A stretch of 64,000 nucleotides of DNA from Photobacterium aquae (GTDB lineage: Bacteria > Pseudomonadota > Gammaproteobacteria > Enterobacterales > Vibrionaceae): assembly GCF_001029445.1 (NCBI RefSeq), contig NZ_LDOT01000012.1:1-64000 (forward strand). Direction: 5' to 3'. Made by a program: the position numbers and the translations under genes. The notes under the pieces are model-generated. The model worked only from the letters and a program-made list of their open reading frames with translations, searched no databases and was not told where the DNA came from. Position 1 is the first letter of the stretch; every line of letters starts with the position of its first letter. Shown piece after piece: positions 18,193 through 25,922 of the stretch.

Positions 18193-19800
18193 ATGCCGTT
18201 TAAGTTGTCATTTTTTGTCGTGTCATTATTTCTGCTCTGCGCTTGCCAAGAACAAGAAAATCCCAGCTCCCGAGCAACAGCCAAAACACAAATTGAAAAT
18301 ATCATTATCATCTATGCTGATGATTTGGGCTTTGGTCAGGTCGGTGCCTATGGACAACAACTGATACAGACCCCAAGAATGGATGACCTCGCCACCAGAG
18401 GTATTCGCTTTACCCAGTTCTACTCATCTGCAGCTTACTGCCCGCCAGCTCGAAACAGCCTGCTCACAGGTTTACATACCGGCGAAAGCAACTGGAAAAA
18501 CCCTGTCGATATGTTTGGCGAAGAAGAAACCATTGCTGATGTTCTCAAAGCCCGGGGCTATGACACCTCTATCTTCGGCAAATGGGGCATGTCCCATGCC
18601 GATGACAGCGCCGCACAATTTATCCGGGATACTTACCCGCTGTGCTCCAACATGACTCAAGACGATATGATCCGCAAGCTGCCAGAGGAGTTTATCAACG
18701 GACCCGCAGATGCCGGGTTTACCACTTTCGTAGGCTTTATGCAGCACCGCGATGCGCATGTCCATTATCATGACAGCCCACAAACACCTGAAGAATCCAC
18801 CCCCTATCACCCCTACTATGAGGGTGTACGCCAAGATCTATTCCAACTGATCGGCGACGAAGTAAAACGCTACAAAACCACCCCAGATCAATACCTGCCC
18901 GATGTGATCATGGACGAGGCGATTGCCCATTTGCGTACTGTCAAAGACAACAAGTTCTTCATGCTAATATCCTCAACGCTCCCCCATGCCGAATTGGTTT
19001 CTCACCCAGACACAAAAAAACTCTACCAGCAGAACGGTAAAAGTATCTTTCCGGAAACGCCTTGGACCGGCAACCATATATTCTTCCGCCATGTCGATGA
19101 GCCCCGCGCTGAACTAGCTGGCATGATCACGCGATTAGACCAGCATGTCGGTATGGTCATTGATGAACTCGAAGCACTCGGTATTGCGGATAAAACCTTG
19201 GTGATTATTAGCAGCGACAATGGTGCTCATTTGGCTGGAGGAATGAATGACTTCGAATTTTTCCGCTCTTCCGGCGAACTCCGAGACGGAAAATGGACCA
19301 TTTACGAAGGGGGGATCAGGGTTCCTACCATTATGTACTATAACGGTATCCGCGCCGGGGTTGAGGAAACCCCTTTTGCCCAGTACCAGCTCAAAGACAC
19401 GATTCTGGAGCTAGCAACTGGCGAACCGCTGAACCGCTCTATTGTTCCGGTGCTTGACCGGGAGCGCGTGGAGCCTCTTCCCCATCTATATTGGCAACAC
19501 CATTATGACAAGTCTGAAGAACCGCTCTACGAGAAAGCACATACCCTACAGGCAGTCAGGCAAGGGGATTGGAAGTTAGTCCGACTAGAGCCAACCCCCG
19601 ATACCACAACCTGGGCTGTCTATGGCAATAACAGTGTTAAGCTGGAACTGTATAATTTGCGCGAAGATGCAGGAGAAACCCAAGACCGCCACCAAGAGCA
19701 CTGCGATATTACTCTGGCATTGGTCGACATCCTGAACATCTACGCGACAGCGGATAACAAAATAGCACCGATTGAAAATTTCCAGTGCAACCAACAGTAA
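18193..19800 (+). CDS. Type I sulfatase, probable lipoprotein
   Basis: A 535-residue sulfatase that would hydrolyse sulfate esters. The formylglycine motif CPPAR (C-x-P-x-R) lies near residue 78. The metal-binding ADDLG is near residue 41, and a second metal/base region includes SSDNGAHL near 340. The N terminus is a signal peptide ending LFLLCAC, an acceptable lipobox, so it is probably a membrane-anchored periplasmic lipoprotein. The start is supported by GAGG nine bases upstream. It stands alone on the plus strand between wzm and a PAPS-type sulfotransferase on the minus strand. This suggests turnover or trimming of a sulfated glycan; the substrate is unknown. It also needs a formylglycine-generating enzyme, not seen here. 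Confidence 0.88.
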   Translation: MPFKLSFFVVSLFLLCACQEQENPSSRATAKTQIENIIIIYADDLGFGQVGAYGQQLIQTPRMDDLATRGIRFTQFYSSAAYCPPARNSLLTGLHTGESNWKNPVDMFGEEETIADVLKARGYDTSIFGKWGMSHADDSAAQFIRDTYPLCSNMTQDDMIRKLPEEFINGPADAGFTTFVGFMQHRDAHVHYHDSPQTPEESTPYHPYYEGVRQDLFQLIGDEVKRYKTTPDQYLPDVIMDEAIAHLRTVKDNKFFMLISSTLPHAELVSHPDTKKLYQQNGKSIFPETPWTGNHIFFRHVDEPRAELAGMITRLDQHVGMVIDELEALGIADKTLVIISSDNGAHLAGGMNDFEFFRSSGELRDGKWTIYEGGIRVPTIMYYNGIRAGVEETPFAQYQLKDTILELATGEPLNRSIVPVLDRERVEPLPHLYWQHHYDKSEEPLYEKAHTLQAVRQGDWKLVRLEPTPDTTTWAVYGNNSVKLELYNLREDAGETQDRHQEHCDITLALVDILNIYATADNKIAPIENFQCNQQ

Positions 19801-19845
19801 CCTTCGCCCTACCGGCAATGGCCTTCAGAGCATCCGCAATAATAA

Positions 19846-19880
19846 ACAACAAGGGCTTGGCTAGTCGCCTAGCCAGGCCC
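19846..19880 (-). terminator. Terminator of the wzt-sulfotransferase operon
   Basis: A 12-bp stem with one mismatch (19853-19864 with 19869-19880). On the minus strand it is followed by TTGTTGTTTATTATT, so it ends the sulfotransferase transcript. Confidence 0.8.
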
Positions 19881-19884
19881 TCGG

Positions 19885-20628
19885 TCAGTCAATGATTTCA
19901 AACTGCTTGACGAATTCACGCTCCTGATGCAACCGCCAATGAGCAATCAACTTCGCCAACTTTACTGTTGGGCCTGTCTCACTATATTTACCTGAAAATA
20001 CGGTCTTTTCAGGTATTTTACAATTTGGCAGCTCAAGAAAGTCGAACACTTTCTCAAGGGTCTTGTCATGATATTTACGCAATGACTGATTATGAATCAG
20101 CAGTATTTGCTCTGGTGCGAAATGCTTCAGCAAATTGTCATACTGATGAGAGAAAAAACCACGGTCAATATACGAATGCAACCGCCACGATGAGTGCTGG
20201 CTCCTGTCACCCTGAGCTCTCTTTAACCGATAGGATTCACTGATAAAAGCCTCAATGATGCCCTTGTCCTCGGTACCGCGACCATATTCCATCTGATACT
20301 GCGAAACAGCCCGTTCGACCGGATCCCGCAGCATAAAGATAATTTTGGCATCAGGCGAGTACTCAACCAAATCCCCGTGGATATCCTGCCAGTAGCTATA
20401 TATCGGCGTGGCATCACAAAGGTATCTCTCCCCTTGGTAATGGCTCGTCAATTGACCATATGCCTGATCCAACGTCTGCTCGCACCGCTGTTCAACAGGC
20501 ATAAAATCAAAGATATGCGCCTCTTTACCATCAACAAGACAAATATCCGGATGCTGCTGTAGAAAACTGGCTAAAGCCGTCGTACCGCATTTCTGCCCCC
20601 CGACTATAAATAGGTTAACGCGTTTCAT
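19885..20628 (-). CDS. PAPS-dependent sulfotransferase
   Basis: A 247-residue cytosolic sulfotransferase. The 5'-phosphosulfate loop GGQKCGTTALASFL is at the N terminus and the 3'-phosphate site FMLRDPVERAVSQYQM in the middle, the two diagnostic PAPS-binding elements of the heparan N-/O-sulfotransferase-like group. It would transfer sulfate from PAPS to a carbohydrate. Its ATG overlaps the stop of wzt by four bases (ATGA), so the sulfation enzyme is translationally coupled to the O-antigen export ATPase. This argues that the exported polysaccharide is the acceptor. Confidence 0.9.
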   Translation of the reverse strand: MKRVNLFIVGGQKCGTTALASFLQQHPDICLVDGKEAHIFDFMPVEQRCEQTLDQAYGQLTSHYQGERYLCDATPIYSYWQDIHGDLVEYSPDAKIIFMLRDPVERAVSQYQMEYGRGTEDKGIIEAFISESYRLKRAQGDRSQHSSWRLHSYIDRGFFSHQYDNLLKHFAPEQILLIHNQSLRKYHDKTLEKVFDFLELPNCKIPEKTVFSGKYSETGPTVKLAKLIAHWRLHQEREFVKQFEIID

Positions 20629-21935
20629 GAGGCCAACTCGGTATGCAGTTCAATACCCAAATCGACAACACCTGTCGCATCTGGATTTTCCTGAACGACG
20701 CTAAACATTGCAGAATCAACCCCACGATGTAAAAACTTACGCTCGCCGTTTACCAATGCAGAACAGCCGCAATTCATAAAGTAAGTACCGTTGCGCAATT
20801 GGCACTTAAACCGGAATCTCACCTCAACAGTCTGCCCAGCAGACACATAAGGAATGCGCTTTTGATGGTTTTTGGTCGTGGTCGCACCGGACAGCTCCAC
20901 CCCTGACACGGTTTTGATCAGCATGCCAAAACCGACTTCAAACGCCTCGCGATCAAAGTGCACTTTGAAGCAATAGTCATAGCTATGGCCGGCTTCCAGC
21001 AAGTTGACCCGCTGGTTATTCAAATTACGAACATGGGGCTCTTCAATAAAAGCACCATTAGACTGATACCATACCGTAGACGTCGGCGTTAGCGCCGAAT
21101 CAAACGCGCCGCTATCATCCGACGGCTGCTGGCTTTCGGCCACGGCTTCAATCTGGGGTGTTTGGCCACAGAGCAGTTGCGCCCTGAAAACCTGTCGGTC
21201 GTCACCTTCCATATGCAAGAGCTTATGGTAGTTGTGAACCACTTCCTTCGGTTTGCCTTCCATCAGCACTTCGCCGCGATCAAGCAGAATAGCCCGATCA
21301 CAAAGCTCAATAACCTGCCCCGCCGAATGCGATACAAACAAAAGCGTAACGCCATTCGCCTGTAGTTGGCGCAGCCTCGCATGACACTTACGCTGGAAAG
21401 CGTCATCCCCTACCGCCAACGCCTCATCGATAATCAATACATCAGGGTCTGTATTAATCACAACTGAAAATGCCAAGCGCAACATCATGCCGCTTGAATA
21501 GGTTTTGACTGGACGCTCGAGGAACTCACCAATATTGGCAAAGGCAATAATATCATCGAAACGCGCATCAATTTCTTCGGTCGATAATCCTAGTAATGCC
21601 GCATTGAAATAAATATTTTCACGCCCGGTAAATTCTGGATTAAAACCCGAACCCAATTCTAATAATGCAGCAACACGGCCTGATACATTCACTTCTCCGG
21701 CGGTAGCCTGCATAACGCCACAAATTATCTGTAGCAGGGTCGATTTTCCTGAACCATTGTGGCCGACGATGCCAATCGTCTCACCTTTTTTTGCTACAAA
21801 ATTAACATTAGTCAATGCCTGAAAATATTGGCACTCCTCACGAGAAGAAAACAAATGAGCCTTGAGCAATTGCAACGGATTTTGATACATCAGGAACGAC
21901 TTTGATACCTGACTAACTTGAATAACTTGTTCCAT
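20625..21935 (-). CDS. wzt: O-antigen ABC exporter ATPase Wzt (copy 1)
   Basis: A 436-residue Wzt. The N-terminal ATPase (residues 1-240) has Walker A GHNGSGKST, signature YSSGM and Walker B VLIIDEALAVGD, plus the VAALLELGSGFNPEFTGREN block of the Wzt/TagH group. After a linker, residues about 290-430 form the C-terminal carbohydrate-binding domain (FGMLIKTVSG...NGTYFMNCGCSALV) that recognises the modified end of the O-antigen chain. It pairs with Wzm in the inner membrane. It lies downstream of the exported-protein gene at 23196, the relative position of abcA beside vapA in Aeromonas. A second copy is at 38097. Confidence 0.93.
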   Translation of the reverse strand: MEQVIQVSQVSKSFLMYQNPLQLLKAHLFSSREECQYFQALTNVNFVAKKGETIGIVGHNGSGKSTLLQIICGVMQATAGEVNVSGRVAALLELGSGFNPEFTGRENIYFNAALLGLSTEEIDARFDDIIAFANIGEFLERPVKTYSSGMMLRLAFSVVINTDPDVLIIDEALAVGDDAFQRKCHARLRQLQANGVTLLFVSHSAGQVIELCDRAILLDRGEVLMEGKPKEVVHNYHKLLHMEGDDRQVFRAQLLCGQTPQIEAVAESQQPSDDSGAFDSALTPTSTVWYQSNGAFIEEPHVRNLNNQRVNLLEAGHSYDYCFKVHFDREAFEVGFGMLIKTVSGVELSGATTTKNHQKRIPYVSAGQTVEVRFRFKCQLRNGTYFMNCGCSALVNGERKFLHRGVDSAMFSVVQENPDATGVVDLGIELHTELAS

Positions 21936-22362
21936 AAATCTCTACCACTGATTTTGAACCAATGGATAATCCCCTAACCTTTAGAAATAATGAAAAGTAG
22001 AGTGTGAAATAACCTGCACTGCAAACAAGTTGCACACTCTTCTATTGCTGTTTTTCTATCATTACATTTATTCAAATTCACCATCAACAACAAAATCAAA
22101 AATCAAAAATCAATAGGATTTATTCCAAACTAGATTTTATAAATGTCAAAGGGAGGTTATGCACAAAAATAAATACCGAAAAGGAATCAATTGGCATTAA
22201 ATAGAATACGTTATTTTAATTTTATGAATCAAATTACTTATTGGTAATCTAGACACACAACCGCATTATTTTCTAATTAGAATTGACTTATTTGAGCCCA
22301 ATAGAATCACACCTACAACAACCGTTACCACCGTTGAAGATATAGAGCTACGCCCCATCCGA
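21936..22362. promoter_or_regulatory. AT-rich region upstream of wzt with inverted repeat
   Basis: About 430 AT-rich bases between the HTH gene and wzt. It contains an 8-bp inverted repeat, AGAGTGTG (21999-22006) and CACACTCT (22033-22040), 26 bases apart. On the minus strand this lies ahead of wzt and could be an operator or a weak terminator. No ORF is visible. Confidence 0.45.
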
Positions 22363-22764
22363 TTAACTATTTAACTGCTTGATAATTCGATAAATATGTG
22401 AGGGTTCGAACTCAATATCAAACTGCTCTTTGATATAAAGGTTAAGATCACACCCCTTCAGTTTTCCTGAGTCACAACGGCTATTCCACTTTTCAATATA
22501 ATCATTAAGCTGAGACAGCTGATCAGATGAAAGCATAGCAGGTCTGCCAGAACGTGGTTTATCTTCTAAACCAGCTAAACCATCTTTCAAAAAACGAGAA
22601 ATCCAATTATTGACACTAGAACGACTCACTTTCAATGAGCGTGCAATTTCAGTTCTGTTTTTACCATCCTTAAAATGCGCCAATGCCAAAAGACGAATAC
22701 GCTTTTGGCCATTCTTCTCTTTACGCGCTAATTGATGGAAATTTGTTGAATCAAAAGTATCCAT
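22363..22764 (-). CDS. Stand-alone IS630-type helix-turn-helix protein
   Basis: A 133-residue protein equal to the DNA-binding N-terminal part of IS630/Tc1-type transposases. A helix-turn-helix (NRTEIARSLKVSRSSVNNWI) lies at about 36-55, the GLAGLEDKPRSGRPA linker follows, and then a second winged-helix ending FEPSHIYRIIKQL. There is no DDE catalytic domain: the frame stops and the next 430 bases are non-coding. It is therefore either a remnant of an insertion sequence or a domesticated regulator. It lies directly downstream of the putative S-layer gene and upstream of wzt. No strong ribosome binding site precedes the ATG. Confidence 0.75.
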   Translation of the reverse strand: MDTFDSTNFHQLARKEKNGQKRIRLLALAHFKDGKNRTEIARSLKVSRSSVNNWISRFLKDGLAGLEDKPRSGRPAMLSSDQLSQLNDYIEKWNSRCDSGKLKGCDLNLYIKEQFDIEFEPSHIYRIIKQLNS

Positions 22765-22811
22765 TGTTTTTATTAATTATCCATACGTCACCATGTAATA
22801 TTTAATCATAT

Positions 22812-22841
22812 TCACGTCTTATTTCATACCATTAGACGTGA
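22812..22841. promoter_or_regulatory. Inverted repeat upstream of HTH gene
   Basis: An 8-bp perfect inverted repeat, TCACGTCT (22812-22819) and AGACGTGA (22834-22841), centred about 62 bases before the HTH gene. It could be an operator, possibly for the HTH protein itself, or a relic of an insertion-sequence end. Confidence 0.4.
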
Positions 22842-22852
22842 GCAAGATCACA
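22837..22852. promoter_or_regulatory. CRP-like binding site
   Basis: CGTGA, six bases, TCACA: one mismatch from the CRP consensus TGTGA-N6-TCACA. It overlaps the right arm of the inverted repeat at 22812-22841 and lies about 75-88 bases upstream of the HTH start codon. Confidence 0.45.
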
Positions 22853-23144
22853 CTACAGGTCGTTTTATTAACACTTAAGATGACTAACCGTAATATATAC
22901 GATTAAAAAATAAATATTACATTTTCATTTGGAATATTATAGTTAATTTATTCTCAAAAGAGCTTCTATAACACTTATATTATGTCAATTTGTAGGGAAA
23001 CAAGCTTTTTATTATTAAACCACAGTAAATCAAGACGACTCATTAAGCACTATTAGTGATTAATTACCCGCGTAATACTGGAATAGCTAAATAATTATAG
23101 CCTTATATACAATAACAAATACTGTCATCACGATAATAATAAAC

Positions 23145-23172
23145 AAAAAGGGAGCCATTAGGCTCCCTTTAT
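23145..23172 (-). terminator. Terminator of the putative S-layer gene
   Basis: A stem of GGGAGCC pairing with GGCTCCC, extended by flanking A/T pairs, with a four-base loop. On the minus strand it is followed by TTTTTGTTTATT, 24 bases after the stop codon. The gene is thus probably monocistronic. Confidence 0.92.
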
Positions 23173-23195
23173 ATTACGTGTTAACTTTAACTCAA

Positions 23196-24671
23196 TTATA
23201 GAGTTGCAGCAGTGTCGAAATGGTTACGACCAGTTTGGATATCGATACCAACACCAGAAACTTGTTTCTTAACTGCAGCTTCACCTTTCTCTGTTTCAAC
23301 TTCGAATAGGAAACGAGCCTGAGATGCTGGTGTAACTTCGATATTCAGATCTTTAGCAATCTGAGCAGGAGTTAGAGTAACAGCACCCTTGTTAGCAAGT
23401 TTAACAGACAGAGCTTTGCCTTTAACTAGCTCAGTAGAGTTACCTTTCGCATCGTATTCCCATACGGTTACGTTGATGGAACCACCTGCTTTTGGAAGGT
23501 TACCAGAGATATCACGAATGAAGATCTGGTTGTCAGCAGTAGTACCAGTAGTTACTGTATCAAACGTGAAACCGTCGTGAGTAATTTCGTAAGTACCTTC
23601 AGCACCACGAGAAAACTCGTTGAAAGTAGCGTTAGAATCCATGTATGCAGTGAAATCATAGTCCATCACTGGAATTGGGTTCTTGCCAGAGAATTTCAGA
23701 CTTGGAAGAGCAATAACAGTTGTTGCACCCGCTTCTAGGTTAGAAGTAACACGTGCATATGCTTCAGTCTTAGCTGCGTTGATAGACCAAGCAGTTGTCT
23801 GAGAAGAAGCATTTAGAGCAGTAACATCAGAGAAATCACCAGTTAGCTTAAGCTTAAGTACTTCTTTGTTTACTGGCTGATCGCTAGTCTGGTTCTTGAT
23901 AGTTGCGAAAGCTGGTGCAGTAGTAAATACTTTACCTTCACGGTCAAATGACTTGAACTGGTTAGCAACTTTAGCTTCGTTATCAGAGATGTGATTTTCA
24001 TCAACAGCTACTGTGAACACATCTAGCATTTGGAACGCAACTTTAGTTAGTTCTGGCTCGCCAGTGAAAGAACCGTCTGTTGTCTGTAGACCGATCTTAG
24101 CTCGTACTGAACCTGTTGCTTGACGTAGATCAAACACACCTGTCTTAGCGAAATCAACATTGAAACGGTTCACTGCACCAGCTTTTTCGTCACCCCAAGT
24201 CTGACCAGCAGCAGCTTTTGGATCAAGACTCTTAACTGGAATCATCAGAACGTTATCAGCGACTAGACGAGGCGCACCAACAAATACAAAATCAGTAATG
24301 TCAGTTGCTACCGCAGCACCTTTAGCTGTTGTAGTTGCAGTGATGAATTGCTTGATGTGCTTATCTTCAGTAACCTTATCTAGGTTCCACTTAGCACCGC
24401 CAGTTAGCTCAAGGCGAACCATTACAGAATCAATTACAGGGTAGTTAGTGCCTGCAGTATTTGCAAAACCTAGCTCTTCACGAACTTTCTCTACAGAGAA
24501 CGTAGCATCGCCCTGACCGATTTGGAACTGTAGAACAGCCTGAGTAGACTGGTTAGCAACTTTCTGTTCTTTGATATGGTCTGCTGCTGCTGGTAGATCA
24601 AAAGCATTTGCTGAACCAGCAAGGCCTAGGCCAAGGGTAAGTGCTGCCGCGACAACTGATTTCTTAAACAT
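23196..24671 (-). CDS. Exported, cysteine-free S-layer-like protein
   Basis: A 491-residue precursor with a clear Sec signal peptide (MFKKSVVAAALTLGLGLAG then SANA, cleavage before FDLP), leaving about 468 residues. The mature protein has no cysteine, is rich in Thr, Ala, Val and Asp, and looks beta-rich throughout. I chose ATG 24671 because AAGGA lies eight bases upstream; the frame extends to 24698 without a good site. Codons are strongly biased (Gly GGT, Arg CGT, Thr ACT), unlike the neighbours, indicating very high expression. It has its own promoter, long leader and terminator. It stands next to a complete type II secretion cluster on the same strand. Size, composition and context match Aeromonas A-layer/S-layer proteins (VapA/AhsA, about 50 kDa). 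The family assignment is inference; another abundant secreted protein is the alternative. Confidence 0.7.
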   Translation of the reverse strand: MFKKSVVAAALTLGLGLAGSANAFDLPAAADHIKEQKVANQSTQAVLQFQIGQGDATFSVEKVREELGFANTAGTNYPVIDSVMVRLELTGGAKWNLDKVTEDKHIKQFITATTTAKGAAVATDITDFVFVGAPRLVADNVLMIPVKSLDPKAAAGQTWGDEKAGAVNRFNVDFAKTGVFDLRQATGSVRAKIGLQTTDGSFTGEPELTKVAFQMLDVFTVAVDENHISDNEAKVANQFKSFDREGKVFTTAPAFATIKNQTSDQPVNKEVLKLKLTGDFSDVTALNASSQTTAWSINAAKTEAYARVTSNLEAGATTVIALPSLKFSGKNPIPVMDYDFTAYMDSNATFNEFSRGAEGTYEITHDGFTFDTVTTGTTADNQIFIRDISGNLPKAGGSINVTVWEYDAKGNSTELVKGKALSVKLANKGAVTLTPAQIAKDLNIEVTPASQARFLFEVETEKGEAAVKKQVSGVGIDIQTGRNHFDTAATL

Positions 24672-24744
24672 TGAATATATCCTTCGAATAATTCCCACTA
24701 ATATTGGTTAAAACAATAAGGAGTCCTTGCTCGTTATTATTCTT

Positions 24745-24780
24745 CCACTTATAAAGTGGGTTCGTTTCCACTTATAAGTG
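24745..24780 (-). promoter_or_regulatory. 5' stem-loop of the S-layer-like mRNA
   Basis: In the minus-strand transcript this stretch folds into a 13-bp stem with one bulged U and an eight-base loop (AAACGAAC). The first arm begins at 24780, within a few bases of the start point predicted from the promoter at 24787-24815. A 5'-terminal hairpin of this kind protects mRNA from 5'-end-dependent decay, as in ompA. Each arm is also itself palindromic, so alternative small hairpins can form. Confidence 0.7.
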
Positions 24781-24786
24781 CTGAGA

Positions 24787-24815
24787 ATTTTGTTCTATTT
24801 TTATTTTGGTGTCAA
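24787..24815 (-). promoter_or_regulatory. Sigma-70 promoter of the S-layer-like gene
   Basis: On the minus strand a perfect -35 hexamer TTGACA (24810-24815) is followed after exactly 17 bases by a -10 of CAAAAT (24787-24792, four of six consensus). The start point would fall near 24780, giving a leader of about 108 bases. Confidence 0.7.
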
Positions 24816-25865
24816 CGTTCAAAACTCGATCAAAATAACACAACAAGAATTCATCAATTTCATGGATAAATAAATACACACTCAGCAAAAAAGAAAAATT
24901 ACCTTAAAAACAATAAGTTAGACAGCAAAGAGGAACAAAAAAACAGATCAGATATTAATACCGAAAAACATGAACCAAAATATATGGAGCATATCTCGTC
25001 GGCATAAGAAAATAATCAACAATAATCTAAATAATATATATCGGCATAAGATTTTGATCTAATCGGTAATACATATTACACACTAATTATCGACGCATCC
25101 TAAATAGGCATTAAATTCCCATCACGCATTAGCCATACTTTACTAAGTAAGTTGGCGTGATTTAGATCAAAATTTTAATGTGAGGATGTGTATACGATTT
25201 GAAAATTAGTGGGTGGGATTTTTAATTATAGATGCCTAATAATTGCAGGTTATAATGGTTGGCGGCTAAACACTTCGGCGCAAACGATCAATTATTTATA
25301 CCTAATATTTCCACCATCAAAGTAGCAGCTATCATGATGGACAATAACTTATACCGAGCAGTTTGTACGATAAGCTCATAACTGTATGATTATTGAGCAG
25401 ACGCTTGATAATTTTTTTTGTCAATGGTCACATTTGCCTACTTCTTACTCTTCTACAAGAATATCTTTTTATTTCATCTGTTTATATATCAACCACCTCA
25501 GCGTTTGAAGCGAGATTTAAGTATCAAAAAACCTAAACTGCCCCTTCCCGGTCAACCAGAGTATCGTGTCGAATGGTTATGGCTATAGGTAATAATGTGC
25601 GTCATTTCACAGTTCCCCTGCGGGGTTTAACGTGATTGGGCTGTGTTACCACCACAATTTATACTGCTTTGTCGTTCTTATAGGCCACCACATACTGGCG
25701 GACTTTCACTTACGCCCTATCAGATGCTGAATGCATGACAAAACTCTTCCTATTTGCTTCCTGTCAAACTGTACTACCTATTCTATAACCGAGCTATTGC
25801 TATGGCTTATACGTGGTTTCATGCCTAATCAACATGACGCTAAACCGTATGTCCTTACTGCGAAA
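24816..25865. promoter_or_regulatory. Long non-coding upstream region of the S-layer-like gene
   Basis: About 1 kb without a convincing gene. The part nearest the promoter is AT-rich and carries repeated elements: GATCAAAAT at 24828-24836 and 25165-25173, and inverted at 25051-25059. TCGGCATAAGA occurs directly repeated at 24999-25009 and 25041-25051, 42 bases (four helical turns) apart. A partial CRP-like site (CGTGA-N6-TCAAA) is at 25156-25171. The part from 25420 to 25860 has a different, less AT-rich composition and only short open frames, and may be a degraded gene. Confidence 0.5.
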
Positions 25866-25902
25866 ATAAAAAAGGCCAGCTACTTTCGTAGCTGGCCTTT
25901 GC
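25866..25902 (-). terminator. Terminator of the type II secretion operon
   Basis: A 10-bp perfect stem (GGCCAGCTAC with its complement) and a four-base loop, followed on the minus strand by a run of six T and TATTTT. It is 20 bases beyond the gspD stop. Confidence 0.95.
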
Positions 25903-25922
25903 ACTTATTAACTATTTACGTG

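Noticed and set aside
22363..23144. A complete IS630 insertion sequence
   Set aside because: No DDE-domain ORF, no clear terminal inverted repeats flanked by TA on both sides; only the DNA-binding part is present.
25424..25588. 54-codon plus-strand frame upstream of the S-layer-like gene
   Set aside because: No ribosome binding site and no family; mentioned only as possible decayed DNA.
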